A DNA stretch of 64,000 nt. Source: Linnemannia elongata. Lineage: Eukaryota; Mortierellomycota; Mortierellomycetes; Mortierellales; Mortierellaceae. Position numbers and translations under genes: made by a program. The notes under the pieces were generated by a model. It made no database searches. It saw nothing but the letters and a program-made list of their open reading frames with translations, and had not been told where the DNA came from. Positions 22,989-34,115 of the stretch are shown in pieces; the stretch's first letter is position 1, and the number at the start of each line of letters is the position of its first letter. The stretch is from contig JAXBDG010000016.1 of assembly GCA_036320915.1 (NCBI GenBank), positions 930,001 to 994,000 on the forward strand, written 5' to 3'.

Positions 22989-23959
22989 CTCTCTTTCTTT
23001 GTTTTCTCGGATCATCTCACTCTCTTTCTTTCTCTCTCTCTTTTACTAATTAATCATCACCACACTTCCTTTTCTCATTGTCCTTCAACCCACTAACACC
23101 CAACCCTCCCGCTCTTTCTCCTTTTTTTTCATTCACAATACTCTCATCCGCAAAGTCATCCCTTCTCCTCTCACTCGCTCTTTCAATTACTCGCTCCTCT
23201 TTTGCACTTGTTTGTATTCCATCTCCTCCTTTCACTCTCTTCCCCTCTTCCCCTCTTCCCTTCTTGACCTCACCTCTTCGTTTGTCTGTCCCCCCTTCGC
23301 GTTATCAACGACACACTTCTCTTCTTTGATTTTACTGTACTGTGCGCTATTTCCTTCAGCACCACTCTCCCTCGCCACTCCCTCGCCACTCCCCAGGTAA
23401 ACAGCAAACAACTCCCACAGACCCTCTGGTCTCACAGCACTCAACCTTGGGGTCTTGTGCATGGGTACCATGACAACCAGCCAACCACCAACAACATCAA
23501 CCAACAATACCGACACCAACCTCAACACCAACACCGAAACCAGTAACGATTCAATCTCTGGACTGAACATCCACACACACACACACACACACATACACAA
23601 CTGCCCTCTTCCCATCCCCTGATCGATTGATTCGCCGAAAGAACAAAGACAGGAGAGAGCCACACATCCCGAATACAATAGCCTATACACTCAAACATAA
23701 CAGTGAGAAGTCGCCCCCTATTGTTTGTCTCTCTCTTATTCATCACTTACTGGCAATCAACAACCTCGTTTCTTCTTCACATTACCTCTCACTCCATTGT
23801 TCTGTAACACCCTACACCTTTTGAACAACGACCGATTACAATTGCATCATCATCAACTCTTCAAGACCTGACAAGGAGGGAAACTTTGACTTGCTCACAA
23901 TCAAGTCATCCACTCGATCCCTTGCATAGATCCCTGTCTCTTGACCCACGCACAACGCC
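20840..23959. promoter_or_regulatory. 3.1-kb intergenic region upstream of HDA1
   Basis: It starts with the stomatin 3' region (AATAAA at 20941-20946). Then comes mixed-composition DNA without a supportable gene, a 29-nt poly(T) at 22960-22988, a long CT-rich stretch (22985-23400), and a CA repeat at about 23571-23593. The pyrimidine-rich part is probably promoter/leader of HDA1, possibly with leader introns. I found no tRNA or conserved ORF by reading, though a short ncRNA could be missed. Confidence 0.45.
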
Positions 23960-26900
23960 ATGACCTTCACAGCGACGGCGTCCCTGCCCAAGCACAGTTC
24001 CCAGGCCAGGAGCAGTAACGGAGAGCCCAGATCCTCAATGCTGACCGGGACAAACACAGCGGCAACGCCGACACCGCCAGGACCAACGACGACCTCACTG
24101 CTCGTGCCTGTTGCTCTTCCAGCACTTCCCGGCGGTGTAACCCAAGCCCGACCAGACATAGGCCTCGAACGGAAACTGAGCACAGCCAATCACAGGATAC
24201 CACCCCCACAGGACTCATCTTTGCCAAACCCGGGCGAGAGCAGGAGCGTGGGACCTAATACCGACATGGACACCGGCAAGGACGAAAGTGTGTCACGGAC
24301 AGACAAGGAGGCCATCAACAAAAGCGACTTTGACACCGACGGCACGCCGATTGACTGGACAGAGATGGAGGTCGACCCAAGCACTGCGTTACTCCCACAG
24401 CCGGAGTCGTTCAATGGCTGGAGCAATAAAACAGGATATGTCTACGATGTCCGGATGAAGTACGTATCTACCACCTTGTGCTCTTTATGACCTTTTGTTG
24501 TTCTGCCAATGTCGCCGAGAGTCAATTGGTCAATTGGATCACTGGGAATATCGGGGATAATGGCTCGATTTCTATGCTATGCAGAAGCAAAATTCTGCAC
24601 TAGACCTGAATTTTTAAAAAAAAAAAGTCATCCCCCTGGCGAGCTCGCACGCAAGCGAGGGACGACACAGGGCTTATTTCTCCGACAAGTTATCTAACGA
24701 TCTCATTTTTTCTTGTGGGCCACACACTTATAGACATCACAATAACGTGCATGGAGACGATGATCACCCAGAAGACCCGAGGCGGATCTGGCGGATATAC
24801 GACGCCATCAGAAATGCCCACTGCACAGACAGGATGATCAAGATCACTTCGCGGGAAGCGACTGTGGATGAACTCGGTCTTGTGCACACCGACAACCATA
24901 TCGAAAACATCACCAAAACATCAGGTACTGTTTCCAACTTGACGTATGGATATAGCAATAAGCACTTCATGCTCCGTCCAAAGAAACCGTCGAAGTCAAT
25001 TAGTGGCAGATCGTGCTGGCTAGATTTACTGAAAATTTTATTTGTTTATGATAGCCATGTCAAAGGACGATCTGCTGGAGATGGCCAACAGCTACAACAG
25101 TATTTACCTCAACAACCTTTCGGCATTCTGCGCAAGGCTATCCTGCGGAAGTCTCATCGAAATTTGCAAGGCAGTTGCTTCGGGACAGGTACTGAATGGT
25201 GTCGCCATTATCCGTCCTCCTGGACATCACGCAGAGCCACATGAGGCAGGAGGATTCTGTTTGTATAACAATGTCGCCATTGCGGCTCGGTATCTTCAGC
25301 AGAATCACGGGCTCAAGAAAATCTTTATTCTTGATTGGTATGGCAGCAGCAGCGCATCGAGGACTCGACATAGTTTATCTGAAGACTTGTATCTGTACAA
25401 TACGCCGTAATGAACGAGGAGCTGACTTTTCTTTTCTGTATGTTGAATTCTCTCTAGGGATGTACATCATGGAAACGGGACACAGACGGCCTTCATCGAT
25501 GATCCAGATGTTGTCTACTGTTCAATCCACCGCTTCGATCACGGCACCTTTTACCCTGGAGACCCTGTGGCAGCTGCACATACAACTGTCGGAGAAGGTC
25601 TGGGACGTGGAAGGTAACTACGCGTCACATGTTAGTTGGAAGCGTTTCCTTGTTTATATAATTTCCACTCACAACATATTAACTTGCCTTGTTCTAGAAC
25701 AATCAATATTCCATGGAACTCGAGCGGGATGGGCGATTCAGAGTACATCTACGCGTTCAACAAGGTCATCATGCCGATCCTCTACGAGTTCGCGCCAGAC
25801 TTTGTTCTGGTCAGCGCAGGATTTGACGCTGCCAAAGGTAATGTTAAGTAAAAGTTGCGAACTAAACGTAATTGAAACGCATGTTGTCTCCTTGTATGTG
25901 TCATATGTGACTAATCTGCCTTTTTGTATTTAATTCGACAGGCGATCATATTGGCCAGATGCTTGTGACACCAGCGGCATATGGACATATGACACACATG
26001 CTCAAATCGCTTGCAGGAGGAAAGATCATTCTAGCATTGGAGGGCGGTTACAACCTCGATTCAATCGCGGTGTCAGGACTGGCATGTGTCAAGGCATTAT
26101 TGAACGACCCTATCGAGGCATTGGATCCCATTCGGCCAAACCCGCTTTGTGTGCAGACTATCCATGAGGTTATTAAGGTCCAGTCTAGATACTGGAAAAG
26201 TCTCCCTCCCATTTACGCCAATGCCGAGGATGGTAAGACAGGTTACACTACACCGATATACAATTGACATTGGCTCCAATCTGGACGTGTTGCGCTAACG
26301 ATCATTCGATGTTGCCTATTTTTAGACATACCAACGGATACGCCTGCTATTGGGATGGACAAAATACTGGCGGTATACCAGGAGAATCATTTGCGGGAAA
26401 CATATGGAATGATCAAAATGCCTCGGTTAGATGGCAAGGATCGTGGCGAGTTCTTGGACAACGTTCACTGCACGTACGTTGACGCCCTTTTCGCTTATTT
26501 ACTAACGTGCTGAATGTTAGCTGTTGTCATAGACTGCCCTAACGCTTCGTAATTCTTTTCAACCATGACTGCCTTAGACAACAACTGTATAACAACAGCC
26601 CGCTGTATATATTTATTCATGATCTGTAAGTACACGCATGGCCGCGTTTCACTGATGTCTGGTTAATACAACTACGCAGTTCGTCACCAATGTGATCTAA
26701 CATACAATTGGTCGCATTCTATCTAGGGGTGAGTTGTGCGCGCGGACAGTCGGGACTAACAACACGCTTCGGCCGCAAAAGTCGGTCCTTGTCGATGCAA
26801 TGACCCAGTATATCGATTATATCATCAACGCAGGAAACGAGCTCATCGATGTGGTGGTACCGTACCTCCCAACCACCGAGGAGGAAAAGGTGATGCTCAA

Positions 26901-27942
26901 GGATCAACAGTCCAATGTGCTTGCCGACCTCTGGAGCACTTTGGTGGCGACTTCGGCGATGGAGGGCAGACGGATAGTGGTGCTGGCTACAGGATTTGGG
27001 TGCCATGGCCTCGTCGCGTTTTTGAACGAGAAGCAGAAGGAGGTTCCCCGGTATCTGAGTTCGGTGACGCTGGTCCTTGGCGACGACACGATGCCTATGG
27101 TGACCAAGAAGTTGAGCCCCTGGTATATCGAAAACTCTTTTGTGATGGCGTCTGACGACCATCCCATCTGGGAGCGAACCAGCCAAAAGATGAATAGTCG
27201 TACAGGAAACCTCTTACGCACCGGTAAGTATCACCGCAATACCATTGATAGCATGTGAGAGATATTTTTTTGATGTCAACGTCTCAAATGTCGCATATGT
27301 TAATGCGTTCGTTCTACAATATGGTCATAGAGCGCCCCTTGGAGAGGCTGGCTGAGACATTACTGTATCTGCGGAAACGGATTTTCAGCGACATCGAATC
27401 CAAATTGGAATCTCTTGCACCTTTCCCTTCAAGCGATTCGGAATCGGATACGAAGCTTGAAGAGGCAGCACCAATGGAGCTCGAGTTCCCTCCTATGCAA
27501 ACCAGATCAGGGCGACTCTCAATGCAAATGGAGAGAGTTTCAAAGTCAGAGGCGTCGACACCAGAGCGTCAGCGACAGGCATCATCACCCCAGATGCAGT
27601 CATCCGCCGCCAACTTGCTCACAGCAGCAAAGAACGGGACCAAGCGTGGACGACAGCCGAATTCACGTCCAGGATCGCCTCTTCTTAATGGTTCCATTCC
27701 TGGATCGGTTCCATCTTTGGTTGAGCGGCCTACGGTGTTGGGTCCTCAGAGGACGCATCCATACCCTCAAAGCAACAGCCGTGACTCCGGCCCGCCATCG
27801 CTCAACTCCTCGCCCAGGTCTACGGCTGCTGTGCCTCTACGCAATAACGGACCACAAAGTCGTGTTGTTGATCCCAATCTGGAAGGGGTGGAATCAAAGT
27901 TGCGACCTGTCAGTATGCAGCAGCAGCAGCAACAACAACAGC

Positions 27943-27979
<37 letters not shown>

Positions 27980-27992
27980 GCAGCAGCAGCAA

Positions 27993-28054
<62 letters not shown>

Positions 28055-29741
28055 ACACCAACACCAACAACTACAGCAGCAATTGCAACATCAGCAACAA
28101 CAGCAGCAACAACAAAAGGTCCAGCAACAACTCCAACAACAACGAGCCCAGGAAACGTACATCCAGGAACCTCATCGTCGACAGCCTCCACCTCCGCAGC
28201 AGCAGCAGCCGTCCGGACCACCACCTCCACAGCAGCAACAGCCGCAACAAAAGCAACCACTGTCTCAACAACAGCAGCATCAGCGACCTCCGCCTAAGCA
28301 GCAGCAGCAGCAGGGTCGTCATGAGATGGGTCCTTATGGTTCTTACCCTCCTGGATCTCATAGCGACGCTCGATTAAATAGGGTGGCATCGGGACCTGGA
28401 GAATACTACCCGCCTCATTCAGGATCCAATGGCTCATCCGGTTCCCCCTCGACAATGACTCCTCCCCACGAATACCCGATCAATGGAAGTCCTCGTGGTT
28501 CTGTTCATCCAGGCATGAAGCCCGGCGCGCCACCTCTGACTCAGCAACAGCAGCAGCAGTTACAGAAGCAACAGCATCTGCAGTTGCAAATGGAGCAGCA
28601 GCAGCAACAGCAGCAACAGCAGCGACAAAAGCAACAGCAAATGGAGCATCATCATCAGCACCAGTCGGAGCAGCAGCAGTCGCACTTCCAACAACATGGC
28701 CATAGTCACCCTCAGCATTCACAGCAGCGGCAGTCCCAACAACAACAGCAACAGTTTGGATACTCTCCATCAATGCAAGGAAGCGGATCTTCGAGGCAAG
28801 GCGCTCCTCCTCCTTCCAGCGGTCCTCCACCAGAGATGCTTCCTGGCCACAGGAGAACCTACTCGACACAAGGACCACCACCACCACAACAGCAGGGTAC
28901 TCCTGGCTCAGGACCTGGCCAAGGACAAGGACGGGAACTTCAGATCCATGGACCGCCTATGCATTCTAATGGACGGTCATCACAACACTTGCAGCAACAA
29001 CAACAGCAAGCACATCATCATGCTCAGCAACAAGCGCAGGCACAGGCACAAGGACCACCTCCCTCCGGCAGGATGAAGCGATCAGAGCCGGATATTGACG
29101 CCTATGGTAACGGCCAGCCTGCTCCACATCCGTCCAGGCAGCAGCACGAGGCGGAGCAACGACAGATCTGGATGGAACATCAGCATCAACGGCGGGAGAT
29201 GGAGCAGGCCAAGCAGGCGGAACATGCTAAGCAGGTGGAGCACGCAAAGCAGATTGAGCATGCGAAGCAAATAGAACACGCCAAACAGATCGAGCATGCA
29301 AAGCAGATCGAACATGCTAAGCAGATCGAGCACGCGAAGCTGGAGCACGCCAAACAAATCGAACATGCGAAGCAAATGGAACATGCTAAGCATATGCATC
29401 ATCGGCAGCAGCAACAGCAGCAGCAGCAGCATCAGCAGCACCACCAACAACAACAGCACCATCCCCAGCACCATCCACAACAGCAACATTCACACCCTCA
29501 CGCTCAGCAACAGCATTCTCATCAGCAGCAACAACATGGGCACCATTACCAGCATCATTCGCAACAACAGCAGCAACATCCACAGCATCTTCAGCATGGG
29601 CACCATCTTCAGCAACAGCACCCACATCCACAGCAGCAGCAACAGCAGCACCCGCATCATCAGCAACAACAACAGCACCTGATGCGGATAGACCCAAGGG
29701 CAGCCATGGAGATGCATCCCAGTTCTTCTGGGCGGAAATAG
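23960..29741 (+). CDS. HDA1: Class II histone deacetylase Hda1/Clr3 with Arb2 domain and giant Gln/His-rich tail
   Basis: Ten exons: 23960-24459, 24734-24924, 25055-25337, 25458-25613, 25698-25837, 25942-26232, 26326-26473, 26578-26625, 26727-27223, 27331-29741; 1,554 aa, every phase agrees. The deacetylase domain is at about residues 160-470 with the catalytic [20 protein letters not shown], zinc-site DVHHGNGTQ and SAGFDAA motifs, plus [13 protein letters not shown] typical of Hda1. A second fold at about 570-770 ([30 protein letters not shown]) matches the Arb2 domain found C-terminal in fungal Hda1/Clr3. The last exon adds about 800 residues: [16 protein letters not shown], a 46-Gln run (27918-28055), more Gln/His blocks, and about 11 HAKQIE-type hexamers. 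It should act in a nuclear repressive complex removing histone acetyl groups. Yeast and fission yeast relatives are about 700 aa; the tail is the oddity. Confidence 0.92.
27918..28055 (+). repeat. CAG/CAA repeat coding 46 consecutive Gln
   Basis: An uninterrupted run of 46 CAG/CAA codons in frame inside HDA1 exon 10, bounded by ATG and CAC codons. CAG and CAA are interspersed, so the DNA is not a pure trinucleotide tract. Confidence 0.95.
29206..29395 (+). repeat. 18-bp minisatellite coding HAKQIE hexamers
   Basis: About eleven tandem in-frame units near aagcagatcgagcatgcg in HDA1 exon 10, encoding KQIEHA with AEHA, VEHA and MEHA variants and one shortened KLEHA unit. Likely helical. Confidence 0.9.
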
Positions 29742-29986
29742 AAGCCTTCCTTTATGTACTTATCCGACTGTTGTAAGTCTAAAATCCACCTTATTAAAGA
29801 AGATCCTCGGTCTCTTTTTTTTCTTGTAAAATACCAGTACAGGCGAAGTAGAAATGACCTGACCACGTTAAAAAAACAAAGTAAAGTGTACTGTACATAA
29901 GTTTATTTTGTCAAGAAGAAAGTATGGAGGAATGCAGAGGAAATGGAAAAGTCAATGTGGTTGATGCAGGTCTGGTAGGACAAGGG

Positions 29987-31660
29987 CTAGTGACTCCAGT
30001 ATCCACTCCCAAGCCAAATATTCCGAAGGTTGGGTTGTTGAAGCAAGAACCGCGTCACCCTCGCCTCCAAAGAACCATCGTTCACAAAAAAGTCTAGTGG
30101 ACTCGGTGCCTTTGGCGCCAAAATATACCTTCCGCCCTGGTTATCATTGAACTGTGTAGTCATGTGCTTTTCATCGACTGGTTCCAGTTTGACACCAGTG
30201 TCCGCAGGTATACTTTCCTCTGCCGTTCCTGGAAAGTCGACTTTGCTGCCCTCAGCTTGACGAAGAGCATCCCTGTATTTGTTCCAACATTCTACCCATG
30301 GCGAGAGCGCCTTTTCAATCTTTTGCTCCGTGTCCAGACCTTCAATCCTAACCGACAATTCCTCCAATGTACCCCTCCAGGGCTTTTCCTCCATCCACTC
30401 GATCTTCATCTCGTGCTCGTGGAAGCAGACAGTCTTGAGCGGCAAGATCTGGAAGAGAAGTTGAATGACCCGTCCTTGGTCTTTAAAAAAGTCGTCAATG
30501 GGCTCTGGTTGTCTAGAATCGAAGGAGGTGCCTGGATCTGCATAGGTCATGATGGAAGTAAGCGTAGAATGATGGTGTAGGAGGCCATGGAACACGCCGA
30601 CGGTGTAGTTGTGGCGCTCAAGGTGTACTGCCGCCAAGTTCTCGAACGCGTATGTTACGAGCTCTTCGACGGCGGGGCTGGGTGAAGAGCTGAAGCCGAC
30701 AGTGCAAAGGTCTGGACAGCAGGCTTTGATCTCACTCCTGACAACCGATGGCTTGATTGACGATATCAACTCCAGTTCTGACAGATACAGTTCCTGTAAC
30801 CGAGGGAAGTGTTGCAAGAGACTGGGACTGGGGACGTTAGGATCGGGCTCAAAGATTTCCTGAAGAGTAGCTGCAAGTTCGACCAGGCCATGATGTCGGA
30901 ACGGCCTCCATCTGATCACAGCTCCATCGACCACTATCGTCTCTGCGCCTTCTTCCCCCAAATAATAATCGTCCTCGCTGTCCTGATCCGTCAAAAGATC
31001 TCTCCCAGACCCTCTGGCGTCTACTGTGTCAATGTATCCTCCTGCCAAAATGTTGGATGTAGTCAAGTCGAGTTTCTTGAGACACGGCGACGATCGCAAA
31101 ATGTAAGCGAACCCTTCCCTGGTCAGGCTAATGTTGTGTAGCGAAAGGTCGGTCAACCTCGAAGAAGTCGGGTGAACAAGCACGTCGGGCGGGATACAAT
31201 ACTGCACCGGGACAATATCAAACTCTGGCTCAAACGGCTTCCTGATAATCTTCAAGAACATCAAACTTGCCCTGTTCCTCCGCAAGAGATCGAACCCATG
31301 AATGTTGACCTGCTCCGACTCACAAAATGCAATCGACAGATGACGCAGGTGCCTGATCCCCGAGCTGACACAAAGCAACCGGACAGTGTCCCCCCCTTTC
31401 TCCGAGAGTTCGAGGTATTCGAGTCGTCGGATATGTCGCGCGTGTTTCTTGAGTACGCAGAGGGGAATCTGAGGCTTTAGCGAAAAATCGACAGTGTGCC
31501 AGAGGAGGGGGATAAACGTCCGGGCCCAGTCTCGGCAGACAAGCGTGCAGGAGTAGACGTCGCTCAGGTCGAGGTACCAGCCGACATTTGTCCTGATTTC
31601 GGGGATGTCGAGAGGCTTTTGTTGTTTCATTGGGTTTGTTAAGGGAGCGGGAGCTCGCAT
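29987..31660 (-). CDS. F-box/LRR-like protein
   Basis: 557 aa, one exon. The N-terminal F-box-like helix set is LDIPEIRTNVGWYLDLSDVY followed by SCTLVCRDWARTFIPLLWHT, the pattern shared with the 47177-48634 gene. The rest is an irregular LRR solenoid with IRRLEYLELSE, LTDLSLHNISLTREGFAYIL, LQELYLSELELI and a closing FLLQQPNLRNIWLGSGYW. An acidic loop (DSEDDYYLGEEGAE) interrupts the repeats. Such proteins usually act as SCF substrate receptors, but direct evidence is lacking. It is convergent with HDA1 (245 bp apart) and divergent from TFB3. The first Met is used; Met11 is equally possible. Confidence 0.75.
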   Translation of the reverse strand: MRAPAPLTNPMKQQKPLDIPEIRTNVGWYLDLSDVYSCTLVCRDWARTFIPLLWHTVDFSLKPQIPLCVLKKHARHIRRLEYLELSEKGGDTVRLLCVSSGIRHLRHLSIAFCESEQVNIHGFDLLRRNRASLMFLKIIRKPFEPEFDIVPVQYCIPPDVLVHPTSSRLTDLSLHNISLTREGFAYILRSSPCLKKLDLTTSNILAGGYIDTVDARGSGRDLLTDQDSEDDYYLGEEGAETIVVDGAVIRWRPFRHHGLVELAATLQEIFEPDPNVPSPSLLQHFPRLQELYLSELELISSIKPSVVRSEIKACCPDLCTVGFSSSPSPAVEELVTYAFENLAAVHLERHNYTVGVFHGLLHHHSTLTSIMTYADPGTSFDSRQPEPIDDFFKDQGRVIQLLFQILPLKTVCFHEHEMKIEWMEEKPWRGTLEELSVRIEGLDTEQKIEKALSPWVECWNKYRDALRQAEGSKVDFPGTAEESIPADTGVKLEPVDEKHMTTQFNDNQGGRYILAPKAPSPLDFFVNDGSLEARVTRFLLQQPNLRNIWLGSGYWSH

Positions 31661-32085
31661 GGTCTGGGCTGAGAGTGTTGGTTGTGGTTAATGCTCGTTA
31701 CTTTATGCTTGTTGCTTGTTTCTTGTATCCTGTGTCTTTTTGCTGGCGTCTCCCGTGGATGGGTGTGGTGTGCGTGGGCATATGAGTTGACCGAGGACGA
31801 TTAGGTGAAAAGGAAGGAAAGGGCTGACCAACAGCGAAAGAAGGTGCCGTGGAAGGGGCGAGAGCCTTGATTTCTAAGCCACATTTAAAGCTGAAAATGA
31901 TAAAAGGGGACAAAGGCATTTTTGCTTTGTGCTCCACTTCTTCATGCTCACTCATAACTGCTGCTGATTACTCTCAACCACAAGGACAGGGGCTGCATCA
32001 AGGAAACATAACCAACAGGCGACATCGCACACCTTTTACTTCTCTCAAGAAACAAAACATCAACTTCACTCAGCAAGCCAACAAC
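31661..32085. promoter_or_regulatory. Divergent promoter, F-box gene and TFB3
   Basis: 425 bp between divergent starts. Nothing beyond mixed sequence is visible; both core promoters must be here. Confidence 0.5.
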
Positions 32086-33761
32086 ATGGCGGCCACAATG
32101 ACCATGAACACCTCCTTGCTAGACGGTACGTCAACGGACGAACGTCGGTCTCTTCAAGGCTGCGGACAAAAATATTGGTGGCAACAGGTGCCCACTTTGT
32201 CCAACAATATTCCATATGTGCTAATTTCTTATACTGTTTTCGTTTGTGTGTATCATTAGATGATGTGTGCCCTGTCTGCCAGACCGACAGATATCTCAAC
32301 CCTCAGATGAAACTCAAAGTCGGACCCTGTTTCCACAAAATGTACGTGCTGTTTTCCCCTTTGTCTCGCCGGGCAAGGGAACGCGTTCATAGAATTCCCA
32401 GTAGATTCGTCTCTTTGGAGCAATGCAATCTAAACAACTGCTTTCATCTTCCATAATCTAGGTGCGAGAACTGTATAGAACGCCTGTTTGCTCACGGACC
32501 AGCTCCTTGTCCAACATGTCGTCAGACCCTCAGGAAGGCGACTTTTTCAGAGCAGACGTTCGAGGACTTGTCGGTTGAAAAGGAAGTCAGGATCCGGAAG
32601 CAAATGTCATCTAGGTAGGTGAAGGCGTTGTTGTCGATTGGAGGGTCTATTTCTGAATGCGCAAGATCGTATTCTATGACGTTTGATCTAATCTGGGACC
32701 TCTTTGTAATTGTTCAACGAAATTAGGTTCAATAAGCGGCGTGAGGATTTCAAGACGCTCAAGGATTACAATGACTATCTGGAGACTGTGGAGGATCTAA
32801 GTAAGTCTTGTCAGGATGTATTTCTGGAATCTAATATTTTCGTCCGCATCGTTCGCCAAGAATACAAAGACCACAAAGTTGGCTGACAAAGTTTCTTACA
32901 ATTGTTGTGTTCGAAAATAGCATTCAAACTGGTGAACGAGATCGATGTGGAAACCACAAAGCAGGCTATCGACAGGTTTGCTGCAGAGAACAGAGAACTG
33001 ATCAAGATAAACGCTGATCGTCTGGTATGCCTTTTTGTCATGAGGGTCTTGTATAGCAGTGTCTGCATTATCTCTTGAACGACAGAAATTAACACTCAAA
33101 AGCTGACTCGGATCATGTTTTTATTTCTACTGTTAATGTCTTGTAGCTGAACGAGTCAAGAATGGCCACGCACAGGCAGGAGATGTTGCGGAAAGAGAGA
33201 CAGCAACAGCGCGAGGCATACCTTAAGGAACTGGAGGCAGAGCAACTTGCCAAGAGCGAGGACCGGAAGAGCCTGATCCAGGAACTCGCTACTTCTGACA
33301 AGTCTGCAAAGACCATTCTCGCAGCCCGTCAGGCGATCTCGTTGAAAAAGACTTCTATGCGCAAGACAGAGGTCAAGCCAATTACAGCTAGCTCTGTGGG
33401 CTCAACATCCATGTTCTCGGACTCGTACCGGTGGATGCAGCAGAATGATGATCTTGATCGACGGCATCAGGAAGAAGAGGAAGACCAGGCAAACGATAAC
33501 TTTGACCCTGTTCAGTCACTATACATGGATGTTGAGCTTGGCGTTGGGTATGTCAACAGCGTCAACAACAACAAGGCCCATGCTGGTGGATTGGTCTACC
33601 CGCTGTTAACGTCGAGTATCGGTGTCAAGGATTTGTATGTTGAGCCGCTGGGGGTTGGAAACTTGAGTCAGGTGGCCAAGGCAGGAGGATACCGGAATGC
33701 TTTTGGATATGAGCGTGCGATCGAGGATGCTCATACTGCTCTCTATCTGCCGGGGCTGTAA
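32086..33761 (+). CDS. TFB3: TFIIH/CAK assembly factor MAT1 (Tfb3), RING finger
   Basis: Six exons: 32086-32125, 32260-32341, 32462-32614, 32727-32800, 32921-33024, 33147-33761; 355 aa (human MAT1 is 309). The N-terminal RING finger spans exons 1-3 (DDVCPVCQTDRYLNP, VGPCFHKMCENCIERLF, PAPCPTCRQTLRK). It is followed by the MAT1 linker (FEDLSVEKEVRIRKQM, RFNKRREDFKTLKDYNDYLE) and the long coiled coil (AENRELIKINADRLLNESRM, LRKERQQQREAYLKELEAEQ). The C-terminus that activates Cdk7/Kin28 ends ERAIEDAHTALYLPGL. MAT1 bridges the CDK-activating kinase to XPD and XPB of TFIIH, for transcription initiation and repair. AATAAA is at 33780. A truncated near-identical copy lies at 58524-59819. Confidence 0.93.
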
Positions 33762-34115
33762 AGTTTTGTCTGTGCTTCCAATAAAAGAGATTATGTGGCA
33801 CACCAGATTGGCATCACATATGAAGTATATCTCTTTCTTTCCTTCTTTTCCTCTCTGATCATTACTCCTTTGTTTATTTCACACCCAGAAACACATGCAC
33901 ACTTCTAAACCCTGCTGCACTACACTTTCAAAAACTCAAACCCAGATACATCCCTGCAGAACACACTACAACTACTATGTCAACAGAACACAGTCTCCTC
34001 CCCTGATTTGGAAAAAAAAATGGACTTAAACGGAAAACTGTGTCGAACAAAGTTTTATTGCATTTTTCTTACTCATGGCCTTTTGTCTTCTTGCCTGCAT
34101 GCTCCAACGATACGC
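33762..34115. other. Convergent intergenic region, TFB3 and sacsin-like gene
   Basis: 354 bp holding the TFB3 poly(A) signal (33780-33785). It is homologous to 59820-60193, at visibly lower similarity than the TFB3 exons. Confidence 0.7.

Noticed and set aside
27910..28377. Long Ala/Val/Leu frames antisense or out of frame to HDA1
   Set aside because: Shadow of the CAG/CAA repeat in the other frames (poly-Ala, poly-Val, poly-Ser/Asn).
28000..29700. CRISPR-like regular repeats
   Set aside because: These are in-frame polyQ/QH and hexapeptide coding repeats in a eukaryotic gene.
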